Made by a program: the position numbers and the translations under genes. From a bacterium (GTDB lineage Bacteria > Auribacterota > UBA6266), in contig JALOBK010000001.1 of the NCBI GenBank assembly GCA_023228325.1, positions 558,001 through 622,000 of the forward strand: a stretch of 64,000 nucleotides of DNA. Reading direction: 5' to 3'. Positions 50,836 to 59,236 of this stretch are shown piece by piece. The notes below the pieces were generated by a model. It did no database searches, was not told where the DNA came from, and was given only the letters and a program-made list of their open reading frames with translations. Numbering within the stretch: the stretch's first letter is position 1; each line of letters begins with the position of its first letter.

Positions 50836-52173
50836 TTAAACCAGCCCCTGATCCATCATTGAATCGGCAACTTTTAGAAATCCGGAAATGTTTGCGCCAA
50901 GAACATAATTGCCCTCTTGTCCGTAATCCTTTGCTGCTTTTGCGGCAGCTCCGTGTATGGACTGCATAATTATTCTAAGGCGGCTATCAACCTCTTCTCT
51001 CGTCCATAACAGTCTCATTGAATTCTGGGACATTTCAAGGCCTGAAGTCGCTACCCCGCCAGCATTTGCGGCTTTACCGGGACCGTATAGAATTCCGGCG
51101 TCGATAAACTTTTTAACGCCTTCCGGAACCGTAGGCATATTAGCCCCTTCAGCAACAACATAACAGCCGTTATCAAGAAGGGTCTGCGCGTCATCCCCGT
51201 CAATCTCATTCTGAGTAGCGGAAGGGAATGCGGCGTCACATTTTATTCCCCATGGTTTCTTGCCTTCCAGATATTCCGCGCCGAATTTCTTCGCATATTC
51301 CTTTATCCTGCCTCTCTTTACATTTTTTAATTCCATTATAAACGCAAGTTTTTCCGCGCTGATTCCTTTAGGGTCGTATATGGAACCGTTGGAATCGGAA
51401 AGCGACACGGGTTTGGCTCCCATCTGCAGAAGTTTCTCTACAGTATACTGGGCCACATTCCCTGAACCCGATACCACACATGTTTTTCCCTTTATCGAAT
51501 CTTTTCTTGTTTTAAGCATTTCTTCGGCAAAGTAAACGGCGCCGTATCCCGTAGCTTCGGGCCTGATTAAAGAGCCTCCCCAATTTAATTTCTTGCCGGT
51601 TAAGACTCCCGTAAACTCGTTTTTCAGCCTTTTGTACTGCCCAAAGAGATATCCTATCTCTCTTCCGCCGACACCGATATCACCCGCGGGAACATCTGTA
51701 TCCGGGCCGATGTGTCTTGCAAGTTCAGTCATAAAAGACTGGCAGAAACGCATAACTTCCGAATCAGATTTTCCCTTCGGATCAAAATCCGAACCGCCCT
51801 TACCGCCTCCCATGGGAAGTGTCGTAAGTGAATTCTTAAAGACCTGCTCAAACGCCAAAAATTTCAGTATTCCAAGATTAACTGTGGGATGAAATCTCAA
51901 TCCGCCCTTATAAGGGCCGAGAGCGCTGTTCATTTCGATTCTGAAACCCCTGTTTACCTGATACTCCCCGTCATCATCCATCCACGGGATTCTGAACATT
52001 ATAACTCTTTCCGGTTCAACAATCCTCTCAAGCAACTTTGCTTTCTGAAACTCAGGATGACGGTCCATAACGGGCTCCAGAGATTCAAAAACTTCTTCGA
52101 CAGCCTGATGGAATTCAAGTTCACCTGCATTCCGGCTTTTGACAAGCGCCAGAACATCTTTAATGTAAGACAT
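50836..52173 (-). CDS. gdhA: Glutamate dehydrogenase
   Basis: A 445-aa glutamate dehydrogenase of the hexameric GdhA type (probably NADP-specific), making glutamate from 2-oxoglutarate and ammonium. Marks are YKGGLRFHPTVNLGILKFLA, PMGGGKGGSDFDPKGKSDSE (catalytic Lys), PAGDIGVGGREIGYLFGQYK, the Rossmann motif VVSGSGNVAQYTVEKL, and EGANMPTVPEGVKKF. GAGGAGG precedes the ATG. Its 125-nt leader carries a dual-hexaloop structure and terminator (52208-52283), pointing to antitermination control. Confidence 0.95.
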   Translation of the reverse strand: MSYIKDVLALVKSRNAGELEFHQAVEEVFESLEPVMDRHPEFQKAKLLERIVEPERVIMFRIPWMDDDGEYQVNRGFRIEMNSALGPYKGGLRFHPTVNLGILKFLAFEQVFKNSLTTLPMGGGKGGSDFDPKGKSDSEVMRFCQSFMTELARHIGPDTDVPAGDIGVGGREIGYLFGQYKRLKNEFTGVLTGKKLNWGGSLIRPEATGYGAVYFAEEMLKTRKDSIKGKTCVVSGSGNVAQYTVEKLLQMGAKPVSLSDSNGSIYDPKGISAEKLAFIMELKNVKRGRIKEYAKKFGAEYLEGKKPWGIKCDAAFPSATQNEIDGDDAQTLLDNGCYVVAEGANMPTVPEGVKKFIDAGILYGPGKAANAGGVATSGLEMSQNSMRLLWTREEVDSRLRIIMQSIHGAAAKAAKDYGQEGNYVLGANISGFLKVADSMMDQGLV

Positions 52174-52207
52174 AAATACCTCCTCTTTGATAGTACCCGT
52201 TAAATAA

Positions 52208-52283
52208 AAAGATGCCCTTTCGGTTTAAGGACATCTTTGTCTCAACCTACTTAAAAACAACCACCACGTCTTTGTGTTGATTG
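52208..52283 (-). promoter_or_regulatory. ANTAR-type dual-hexaloop antiterminator leader of gdhA
   Basis: On the minus strand the gdhA leader contains hairpin P1 (52258-52283): arms CAATCAACAC and GTGGTGGTTG, 9 of 10 positions paired, hexaloop AAAGAC. After a 10-nt linker comes P2 (52222-52247): a GAC/GTC stem with an outer GGTT/AACC, hexaloop AAAGAT. P2 shares its loop and 3' arm with the 5' arm of an intrinsic terminator (AAAGATGTCCTT against AAGGGCATCTTT, then TTTTTATTT; 52203-52238), so P2 and the terminator exclude each other. ANTAR proteins are known to bind two hexaloops with A at position 1 and G at 4; both loops fit. Confidence 0.72.
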
Positions 52284-52303
52284 ATATAATTAAAAAGTAT
52301 GTA

Positions 52304-52333
52304 ATAGTATATATGATATCCATGAGTGTTCAA
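52304..52333 (-). promoter_or_regulatory. gdhA promoter candidate
   Basis: On the minus strand TTGAAC (52328-52333), an 18-nt spacer and TACTAT (52304-52309). Transcription would start near 52297, just before hairpin P1. Confidence 0.5.
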
Positions 52334-52366
52334 TAAAAATTTTAAAATTCCGGGTTTTCATATATC

Positions 52367-52395
52367 TTGACGTAATATAAATGCTTCTTTAGAAT
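52367..52395 (+). promoter_or_regulatory. nadE promoter, probably leaderless
   Basis: TTGACG (52367-52372), a 17-nt spacer and TAGAAT (52390-52395). The nadE ATG lies 7 nt downstream at 52403, so the transcript would start at or next to the A of the start codon. Confidence 0.68.
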
Positions 52396-52402
52396 AACTT
52401 CT

Positions 52403-54052
52403 ATGAAAATAGCCATCGCACAGTTAAATCCCGTTGTGGGAGACATTACAGGAAACCTGTCCAAACTCGAAAAAATCCTGAAGCAGTTCCGTTTACTCAA
52501 ACCGGATTTGGCAGTCTTCTCTGAATTATTCATAACAGGTTATCCGCCAAGGGATTTGCTTACAAGCAGGTGGTTTATTAAACTGGTGTTCAAAGCAAAT
52601 AAAGAAGTGCTGAAAATATCGAAAAAATATAAAGGTACGGGTATTCTGGTCGGGAGCATAACGCCGGCAAAAGAAATCGCGGGCAAAAAACTTTACAACT
52701 CCGCTCTCCTCTGCTATAACGGCAGACTGATCGCGACCATACACAAAACTCTTCTGCCCGCATATGATGTTTTTGATGAAACAAGATATTTTCAGCCTTC
52801 GGATGAAATCCGGCCGGTATATTTTAAAAATAAAAAACTCGGTATCACAATATGCGAAGACGCATGGAATTCCGGAAAATCGGGCGTTTACAACAAACAA
52901 TACGCCTCTAATCCGGTAAAAATACTTGCCGGGAAAAAAGCGGATATAATAATCAATCTGTCCGCATCCCCGTATCAGGTGTCCAAGGATAAAATCCGTT
53001 TCGAACTTTTCGGCGACCAGGCCAGAAAATTCAATGTTCCCTTCCTCTTTGTCAACCAGGCGGGGGGAAATGATGAGTTGATATTCGACGGCGGCAGCAT
53101 GTATATAGACAGTAAAGGCCGCCTGAATACCTCGTTGCCCTCATTTAAAGAAACCACTGAATTAATAGATACGGATGGGAAACAGGAACCGATAGTGTTT
53201 AGGCCCTTGAATAAAACCGAATCTGTATATAATGCTCTCTGTCTCGGGTTAAAGGATTATGTGAAAAAATGCGGGTTTAAAAAAGTTGTTCTGGGAATTT
53301 CGGGCGGCATAGATTCCGCGGTGGTGTGCTGTATCGCGGCAAGGGCGCTGGGAACAGAAAACGTAACGGGAATCATGATGCCTTCAAAATTCTCTTCCAT
53401 GTCCAGCATTGAGGATTCAAAAAAACTCATAGAAAATCTCGGGATAGAATCAAAAACGATACCTATAAACAGGATCGTCGCTTCATTTGAGTCTTCCCTC
53501 AAAACACATTTTAAAAACACCGGCCCCGGCATCACCGAAGAAAATATCCAGGCAAGGGTCAGAGGCAATATTTTAATGGCACTGTCGAACAAATTCGGAT
53601 GGCTTGTTCTGTCAACAGGCAATAAAAGCGAACTTGCGGTGGGTTATTGCACATTATACGGAGATATGAGCGGCGGGTTGAGCGTACTCTCGGACGTACC
53701 CAAGACTCTTGTATATCAAATCGCCCGGCACATCAACAATAACGGCGATATCATACCCCTCAATATAGTTACAAAAGCCCCTTCGGCCGAACTCAAGCCG
53801 GGACAGACAGATCAGGACACGCTTCCGCCCTATGGCGCGCTCGATAAAATAATTGAATTATATATAGACAAAAAACTGCCGGTTTCCGAAATCGCGGGGA
53901 AAAACCTTCCCAAAAATACTGTAAGATGGGTTGTAAATACAATCAATAAGAACGAATATAAAAGAAAACAGGCGGCGCCGGGTTTAAAAGTCACATCTAC
54001 CGCATTCGGCATGGGAAGAAGAATGCCCGTCGCGGCAAAATACCTGCTGTAG
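52403..54052 (+). CDS. nadE: Glutamine-dependent NAD synthetase
   Basis: A 549-aa two-domain NAD synthetase. Residues 1-260 form the nitrilase-type glutaminase (IAQLNPVVGDITGNLSKLEK; candidate Glu in VFSELFITGYPPRDL, Lys in HKTLLPAYDVFDE, and nucleophile Cys in ITICEDAWNSG). Residues about 270-549 form the ATP-pyrophosphatase synthetase domain (LGISGGIDSAVVCCIAARAL, STGNKSELAVGYCTLYGDMS, KAPSAELKPGQTDQDTLPPY). It forms NAD from deamido-NAD using glutamine. Full length. No Shine-Dalgarno; see the leaderless promoter. Confidence 0.95.
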   Translation: MKIAIAQLNPVVGDITGNLSKLEKILKQFRLLKPDLAVFSELFITGYPPRDLLTSRWFIKLVFKANKEVLKISKKYKGTGILVGSITPAKEIAGKKLYNSALLCYNGRLIATIHKTLLPAYDVFDETRYFQPSDEIRPVYFKNKKLGITICEDAWNSGKSGVYNKQYASNPVKILAGKKADIIINLSASPYQVSKDKIRFELFGDQARKFNVPFLFVNQAGGNDELIFDGGSMYIDSKGRLNTSLPSFKETTELIDTDGKQEPIVFRPLNKTESVYNALCLGLKDYVKKCGFKKVVLGISGGIDSAVVCCIAARALGTENVTGIMMPSKFSSMSSIEDSKKLIENLGIESKTIPINRIVASFESSLKTHFKNTGPGITEENIQARVRGNILMALSNKFGWLVLSTGNKSELAVGYCTLYGDMSGGLSVLSDVPKTLVYQIARHINNNGDIIPLNIVTKAPSAELKPGQTDQDTLPPYGALDKIIELYIDKKLPVSEIAGKNLPKNTVRWVVNTINKNEYKRKQAAPGLKVTSTAFGMGRRMPVAAKYLL

Positions 54053-54058
54053 CGGTCT

Positions 54059-56695
54059 TCACTTCCCTTTTATTTCCTCCGAAAGGAACACCATCCCTTC
54101 CTGTTTCAGGGCGTTTACATGAATATATAAACCGAAGCCTTTCTTCAGTTCAGCCGTATCAATAACATGCACCGCATCCGCGAATGACCCGGAAACATGT
54201 GTCAGTTCCTTTAGCTTATTCCGTGCGCCTTCCAAAATCTGATTGTTAATAAAATATTTTTCTCTTTCCGGAAATATCGCGAGATATATTATTTCCATTT
54301 CGACCAGATCATTAAAAAAGTGCGTGCCCAGCGATATATCCGGCGTAAGGTCTTTGCGCATTATCGCGAGTTCGCATAGAACCGCCACGTTTTTTATCTC
54401 CGAAAAAGAAACGGGTATCCCCAGCGAAGGCATCTTGGTGCCCCATCTTCCCGGGCCGATAAGCATAATATTTTCATCCTTGCTCTTCATATTCGTCAAT
54501 TTCCCTATCAACCTGGCTACCGAATATCTGTCTGTAATGGGCATATTCCCGTACTTCCCGGGTAAAACAAATATTATTTTATCTATCTTCCGAGAAGCTG
54601 TCTGCCCGATAATAGGGCCGCTTGTCTGTAGTATTATGTTTTCCTTAACAATATTGTCCGGAGACTTAATCTCTCTTAGCTCTCCGATAACCTGAAACGG
54701 CCTGCACTGCAGCAGGTTTATCCTGTAATCTTTTTCATTCAAAAAATTAGCCGCAAATTCTATATCAACCGGATGGCTGTAAGCTTTCTCTATTTCTTTC
54801 ATCATCCGGGAAATGTTATCTACAAACGAAGTTTCCGTCAGAAGCTTTTCGAATGATATCATCCACGGGAAAACATTCCTGATATTATATTCCTTCGCTC
54901 TTTCTTCCATTTCTTTAACTTTCGTCGCGAAAATTTCCATCGGTATTTCGGGGCTCTTCTTCGCCACCTCCTCAAAATCATATGAGGACAGCTTATTCTC
55001 CGAGAGGTCAATGACATCCACAACTTTCTGGGTATATTTTTTTACATCATCAAAAGAAGATTCGGGCCTTATCAACGGGGCATTAAGCGCGACTATTCTG
55101 GTATAATCCTCATCATAACGGTCAACCGCGCGGGTTCCCAGCCCGAATACAAGTCTTATTACTCCCTTTGCCGGATCGATTTTGCTGTTCCATACAAAAG
55201 GATTAAAAGAATATCCGACACCCGCTATTTGAGGAAAATACAGATCACCGTAAAAAGAGCCTGAAACCCTCTGTACCAGCAAAGCCATCTGCTCTTCTCT
55301 TTTCAATATACCCCTGTGAATACGGTATGACAGCGCGTCTTCACTCATTGTGCTCGCATAAACATCCCTGACCGCGGAAATAAGGTTTTTAAGGCGTTCT
55401 TCGGGCGTTCCCTGGTTTGCGCAGAAAACACTTTCGTATTTCCCCGAAAAAGCATTCCCGTAAGCATCCTCCAGAAGGCTGCTCGACCTCACAATGAAAG
55501 GCGACTGGCCGAAGTAATTAAGCATTTCTTTAAGCTGTTCTATGATATCCTGAGGGAAATTCCCCTTCTCAAGTTTTTGACGTATATTACTCGCGTCATC
55601 AAACACCTTATCCGAGTATTTCAGGTTATGTTTTTCCCACCAGCACTTATTCTGAATCACATAAGTATAAAAAACATCCGAACCGATGAAAAAAGAATCA
55701 TGTGTTTCAAGCAAATCATCCCAACGCGGATTTGTTTTTTTCAATATCGCCCTTGAAAGAAGCATTCCAGCTGATTTGCCTCCGATAAGTCCGGTCCCTA
55801 TCATCCTCTTCCCTATCGAAATCAAATCGGAAATATCAAAATTCTTCTCGCACAGCCGAAGAAGCTCATCGTCGCGGGTTATTATCATTTTAATCAACTG
55901 TTCTTTCAGCGATTTGACTTCCTCCTTGCCCGCCCTGCTGCCCTTTTCCATTTTTTCATAGATGCTCTGAGCCCTGATAAAAGTACTGGTCCACGTATCC
56001 TGCGGATTGATATTCCCGTCTATCCATGGCTGAGGGACCCTGGACATGATTTCCGAAACGGTCACGCTTCTTTTAACGGGGAGGAGAACATCCCCTTCCC
56101 GGCTGTGAAGCATATACATCGTCGGAGAATACCGTTTAAAGACCTTAAGGGGAAGCAAATACATTTTTTCTCCGCTCTTAAACACATCTATAACCACCTG
56201 AGCGGTGCTGTGTATGGCTTTTATGGCAAAGGGGGTATGCTGATTCCTGAAAAGCACAAAATAAGTGGCTGTCTCGAAATCATAAAGATATGGGCAGGTC
56301 AACATAAAGAAATTGCCGAGCATCCTGTCGCTGTACCAGTCAACCGCAAGCCCTGAAAGGCAGTCAAAAACATAACAGGCGCCCTTGCCGAATTTTTCAA
56401 TTACTTTAAATATATCGGATATGAACTGTTCAAACCCGAGGCGGGGTTCGAGTTTATAGATCTGGGCTTTCACATCTTCCGGCAGGAGAGGGCCGTGTTC
56501 GGCGAAGCGAAAATATATAAGTTTTTTACCTTCTTTGTATGCATGCCTGCAGAAGGGCTCCACTATCGAAAAATAATCCTTGATATCATCGACCTGCCAT
56601 ACTACGTTATCGCCCGCGAGGATACCCTGAAGCATCAGGTCAAGAGACTGGATTCCCGAACTGAAAAACGATTTATTTGACGAATTATCATTCAT
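54059..56695 (-). CDS. KaiC-like domain fused to PEP-synthase/PPDK-type ATP-binding domain
   Basis: An 878-aa protein. Residues 1-215 look like a RecA/KaiC-type domain (SSGIQSLDLMLQGILAGDNV, ACYVFDCLSGLAVDWYSDRM) without a recognisable Walker A, so it is probably degenerate. Residues about 290-670 form the pyruvate phosphate dikinase N-terminal ATP-grasp domain (RMIGTGLIGGKSAGMLLSRA, SPFIVRSSSLLEDAYGNAFS, and the ILQCRPFQ end). No phosphohistidine swivel motif or PEP-binding TIM barrel is visible, so the usual PPDK reaction is unlikely. The final 200 aa are of unknown type. Possibly a phosphotransfer regulator. Confidence 0.78.
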   Translation of the reverse strand: MNDNSSNKSFFSSGIQSLDLMLQGILAGDNVVWQVDDIKDYFSIVEPFCRHAYKEGKKLIYFRFAEHGPLLPEDVKAQIYKLEPRLGFEQFISDIFKVIEKFGKGACYVFDCLSGLAVDWYSDRMLGNFFMLTCPYLYDFETATYFVLFRNQHTPFAIKAIHSTAQVVIDVFKSGEKMYLLPLKVFKRYSPTMYMLHSREGDVLLPVKRSVTVSEIMSRVPQPWIDGNINPQDTWTSTFIRAQSIYEKMEKGSRAGKEEVKSLKEQLIKMIITRDDELLRLCEKNFDISDLISIGKRMIGTGLIGGKSAGMLLSRAILKKTNPRWDDLLETHDSFFIGSDVFYTYVIQNKCWWEKHNLKYSDKVFDDASNIRQKLEKGNFPQDIIEQLKEMLNYFGQSPFIVRSSSLLEDAYGNAFSGKYESVFCANQGTPEERLKNLISAVRDVYASTMSEDALSYRIHRGILKREEQMALLVQRVSGSFYGDLYFPQIAGVGYSFNPFVWNSKIDPAKGVIRLVFGLGTRAVDRYDEDYTRIVALNAPLIRPESSFDDVKKYTQKVVDVIDLSENKLSSYDFEEVAKKSPEIPMEIFATKVKEMEERAKEYNIRNVFPWMISFEKLLTETSFVDNISRMMKEIEKAYSHPVDIEFAANFLNEKDYRINLLQCRPFQVIGELREIKSPDNIVKENIILQTSGPIIGQTASRKIDKIIFVLPGKYGNMPITDRYSVARLIGKLTNMKSKDENIMLIGPGRWGTKMPSLGIPVSFSEIKNVAVLCELAIMRKDLTPDISLGTHFFNDLVEMEIIYLAIFPEREKYFINNQILEGARNKLKELTHVSGSFADAVHVIDTAELKKGFGLYIHVNALKQEGMVFLSEEIKGK

Positions 56696-56740
56696 ATCAT
56701 GACATTTTATGCGAAAACAGATAAAAAAACTATTTTTTTC

Positions 56741-56777
56741 TTGACAATATTCCTTAATGATACTATTTTAGTATCAT
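56741..56777 (+). promoter_or_regulatory. Rrf2-operon promoter and palindromic operator
   Basis: TTGACA (56741-56746), a 17-nt spacer and TATTTT (56764-56769). A perfect inverted repeat (arms ATGATACTA and TAGTATCAT, 3-nt centre, 56757-56777) covers the -10 box, fitting repression by the adjacent Rrf2 protein. Confidence 0.8.
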
Positions 56778-56803
56778 TATATATCACAAGAAGGGGAAAG
56801 GGA

Positions 56804-57208
56804 ATGAAACTGTTGACCCGGGATACGGATTACGCCGTAAGGGCGCTGATTTTTATAGGAAGAGCGGATAAGCGGAAAATCAGGATAATCACTGTGGATG
56901 AAATCGTGCGGGCTTTAAACCTGCCGAAGGCCCTGCTCAGAAAATTGCTCCAGACTTTATCAAAAAACAAAATCCTCAAATCCGGCAGGGGAAAACACGG
57001 GGGGTTTTCATTATTAAAAGCCCCCGAAAAAATCAACGTATCGGATATCATAAGCATTTTCCAGGGACCGGTTGACTTCACAAACTGCCTGCTCAGAAAC
57101 GAACCCTGCCCGAACAGGAAAATATGCAGTGTCAGGAAAAAAATATTAAGCCTGTCCAGACATGTGGACAAAGAACTGAAAAAAATAACTTTATCATCTT
57201 TAACTTAA
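56804..57208 (+). CDS. Rrf2-family transcriptional regulator
   Basis: A 134-aa Rrf2 protein; ATG 56804 follows GGGGAAAGGGA. Winged helix LLTRDTDYAVRALIFIGRAD, VDEIVRALNLPKALLRKLLQ, GKHGGFSLLKAPEKI. Three Cys (CLLRNEPCPNRKIC) sit where IscR and NsrR hold an Fe-S cluster, so it may sense NO, oxygen or redox state. First gene of an operon with hcp, hrb, fprA and rbr, and presumably represses it through the palindrome at 56757-56777. Its stop is 11 nt before the hcp ATG. Confidence 0.92.
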   Translation: MKLLTRDTDYAVRALIFIGRADKRKIRIITVDEIVRALNLPKALLRKLLQTLSKNKILKSGRGKHGGFSLLKAPEKINVSDIISIFQGPVDFTNCLLRNEPCPNRKICSVRKKILSLSRHVDKELKKITLSSLT

Positions 57209-57219
57209 AGGGGGTTATT

Positions 57220-58509
57220 ATGTTTTGTTACCAGTGCGAACAGACAGCCGGCGGCAAAGGCTGCACAGTACAGGGGGTTTGCGGGAAAAATCCGGATATT
57301 CAGAGTCTTCAGGATATACTGCTTTTCGGGCTAAAAGGAATCGCGGCCTATGCTTATCACGCAAGAGAGCTTGGAAAATCGGACCCGGAAGTGGATGCTT
57401 TTATGCATGAAGCCCTTTTTAAAACTGTCACAAATGTAAGTTTCGACCTGCAGGATTATGTAAATATAGTGCTGAAATGCGGTAAAATAAACCTCAAGAC
57501 AATGGAACTGCTTGATAAAGCCAACACCGAAAAATTCGGCAACCCTATACCTACCGAAGTAGAAACAGGCACTAAATCCGGACCCGGGATCCTTATAACC
57601 GGCCATGACCTGCTTGACCTGTATGAACTGCTGAAGCAGACTGAAGGAACAGGGATAAACATTTATACGCATTCCGAAATGCTTCCCGCGCACGGTTACC
57701 CCGAAATAAAAAAATTCAAGCACCTGGCAGGCAATTTCGGGGGCGCATGGCAGGAACAGAAAAAAGAATTCAACGAGTTTCCCGGGGCAATATTGGCAAA
57801 TACGAACTGCATCCTGATCCCTCCCGGAAATACTTATCTCGACCGTCTTTTTACATGTTCAATCACAGGGATTGAGGGAGCGGCACATATCAAAGGGCGC
57901 GATTTCACTCCGGTCATCGAAAAAGCAAAATCCCTGCCGCCGCTAAAGGAAAAACCCGGCAAAAAAATAATGACGGGGTTCCATCACACCGCAATTCTAT
58001 CAATAGCGGATAAAATAGTTAAGGCCGTGAAAGAGAAAAAAATCAGGCGATTTTTCCTTATAGGAGGCTGCGACGGCGCAAAACCCGGAAGAAATTACTA
58101 TACCGAATTTGCCGAAAAAGTGCCCGGGGACTGTGTAATCCTGACACTTGCCTGCGGAAAATACCGGTTCAACAAACTTGATTTCGGCGATATTGACGGC
58201 ATCCCGAGATTAATAGATATCGGGCAATGCAATAACGCTTACTCGGCGATACAGGTGGCTCTGGCGCTGTCAAAAGTATTTAACACGGGAGTTAATGAGC
58301 TTCCTCTTTCCATTGTATTGTCCTGGTTTGAACAAAAAGCAGTTGCAATTCTCCTGACTTTACTTTATCTTGGGATTAAGGGTATCAGGATAGGGCCAAG
58401 CCTGCCTGCTTTTATTACTCCGAATGTTCTTAAGATACTTCAGGAAAATTTCGATATCAAACCGATAAAAACACCTGAAGAGGACATGAAAGAAATACTG
58501 GGATATTAG
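57220..58509 (+). CDS. hcp: Hybrid-cluster protein (hydroxylamine/NO reductase)
   Basis: A 429-aa Hcp; ATG 57220 follows AAAGGGGG. The N-terminus MFCYQCEQTAGGKGCTVQGV carries the CX2CX8CX5C cluster motif. Downstream marks include KSGPGILITGHDLLDLYELL, GINIYTHSEMLPAHGYPEI, GNFGGAWQEQ, ILANTNCILIPPGNTYLDRL, the Cys-containing GGCDGAKPGR, LACGKYRFNKLDFG and the DIGQCNNAYSA segment, which supply hybrid-cluster ligands. Hcp reduces nitric oxide or hydroxylamine. Short (class III) length, lacking the insertion of the 550-aa enzymes. Confidence 0.93.
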   Translation: MFCYQCEQTAGGKGCTVQGVCGKNPDIQSLQDILLFGLKGIAAYAYHARELGKSDPEVDAFMHEALFKTVTNVSFDLQDYVNIVLKCGKINLKTMELLDKANTEKFGNPIPTEVETGTKSGPGILITGHDLLDLYELLKQTEGTGINIYTHSEMLPAHGYPEIKKFKHLAGNFGGAWQEQKKEFNEFPGAILANTNCILIPPGNTYLDRLFTCSITGIEGAAHIKGRDFTPVIEKAKSLPPLKEKPGKKIMTGFHHTAILSIADKIVKAVKEKKIRRFFLIGGCDGAKPGRNYYTEFAEKVPGDCVILTLACGKYRFNKLDFGDIDGIPRLIDIGQCNNAYSAIQVALALSKVFNTGVNELPLSIVLSWFEQKAVAILLTLLYLGIKGIRIGPSLPAFITPNVLKILQENFDIKPIKTPEEDMKEILGY

Positions 58510-58522
58510 AGGCTTTACTGAA

Positions 58523-59236
58523 ATGAAAATAAAGGAAGCGCTCTGCAGCCTTTCATATGGTATGTATATTGTTTCCGCAAAAGACGGAGGGAAACTAAAC
58601 GGGCAGATCGCCAATGTCGGCGGCCAAATGGTTGATAATCCGCCTGTCCTGGGTGTTTGCCTTAATACGGTCAACCTGACCTGCGGCATGATTGCAAACA
58701 CCGGCAGGTTTTCCATTTCGGTTCTTGAAGATGCCACCCCCCTGCAATTCATAGGGAAGTTCGGTTTCAGGTCGGGACGCGACATAGATAAATTTTCCGA
58801 TACTGAACATTTCATCTCTGAAAAAACCGGCCTGCCGATAGTGACCGAAAACTGTATTTCCTATTTTGAATGCGAGGTCCAACAGAAGATCAGCATCATG
58901 CACTACATATTTTTCGTCGCAAAGATAATAAATGCCGATATCTTAGCCGTCGGCAAGCCTCTTACCTACGCTTGTTATCATGAAATAAAAGGCGGCAAAA
59001 CCTCAAAGAACGCCCCCACATACACCGCCGAAACGAAAAAAACCGGAGATTGGGCTGACAGGAAAGGAGATAAAATGAAAAAATATAAATGCGCGGTATG
59101 CGGCTACATATATGACCCGGGAAAAGGCGACCCCGAACACGGCATCAATCCCGGAACAAGTTTCCAGGACATCCCCGAAGACTGGGTATGCCCCGTGTGC
59201 GGAGTCGGGAAAGACCAGTTTGAAGAGGTTTCTTAA
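58523..59236 (+). CDS. hrb: High-molecular-weight rubredoxin (flavin reductase-rubredoxin fusion)
   Basis: A 237-aa fusion. Residues 1-165 form a flavin-reductase-like FMN domain (ALCSLSYGMYIVSAKDGGKL, NGQIANVGGQMVDNPPVLGV). Residues 185-237 are rubredoxin with CAVCGYIYDPGKGD and WVCPVCGVGKDQF, the four Cys binding one iron. It passes electrons from NADH or NADPH to the flavodiiron protein next door. An in-frame ATG (59075-59077) with AAGGAG upstream lies exactly at the domain border, so free rubredoxin may also be produced. Confidence 0.9.
   Translation: MKIKEALCSLSYGMYIVSAKDGGKLNGQIANVGGQMVDNPPVLGVCLNTVNLTCGMIANTGRFSISVLEDATPLQFIGKFGFRSGRDIDKFSDTEHFISEKTGLPIVTENCISYFECEVQQKISIMHYIFFVAKIINADILAVGKPLTYACYHEIKGGKTSKNAPTYTAETKKTGDWADRKGDKMKKYKCAVCGYIYDPGKGDPEHGINPGTSFQDIPEDWVCPVCGVGKDQFEEVS
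59075..59236 (+). CDS. Possible internally initiated rubredoxin (53 aa)
   Basis: Within hrb, an AAAGGAGA Shine-Dalgarno (59064-59070) stands 4-5 nt before an in-frame ATG that opens MKKYKCAVCGYIYDPGKGDP, a complete rubredoxin of standard length. Internal translation would supply rubredoxin apart from the fusion. It is an inference from the ribosome site; no independent evidence. Confidence 0.45.
   Translation: MKKYKCAVCGYIYDPGKGDPEHGINPGTSFQDIPEDWVCPVCGVGKDQFEEVS

Noticed and set aside
52222..52260. Glutamine (glnA) riboswitch in the gdhA leader
   Set aside because: Only AAGTAGGT resembles the 3' conserved part; the 5' conserved segment and its pairing are absent, while the dual-hexaloop reading explains more of the leader.
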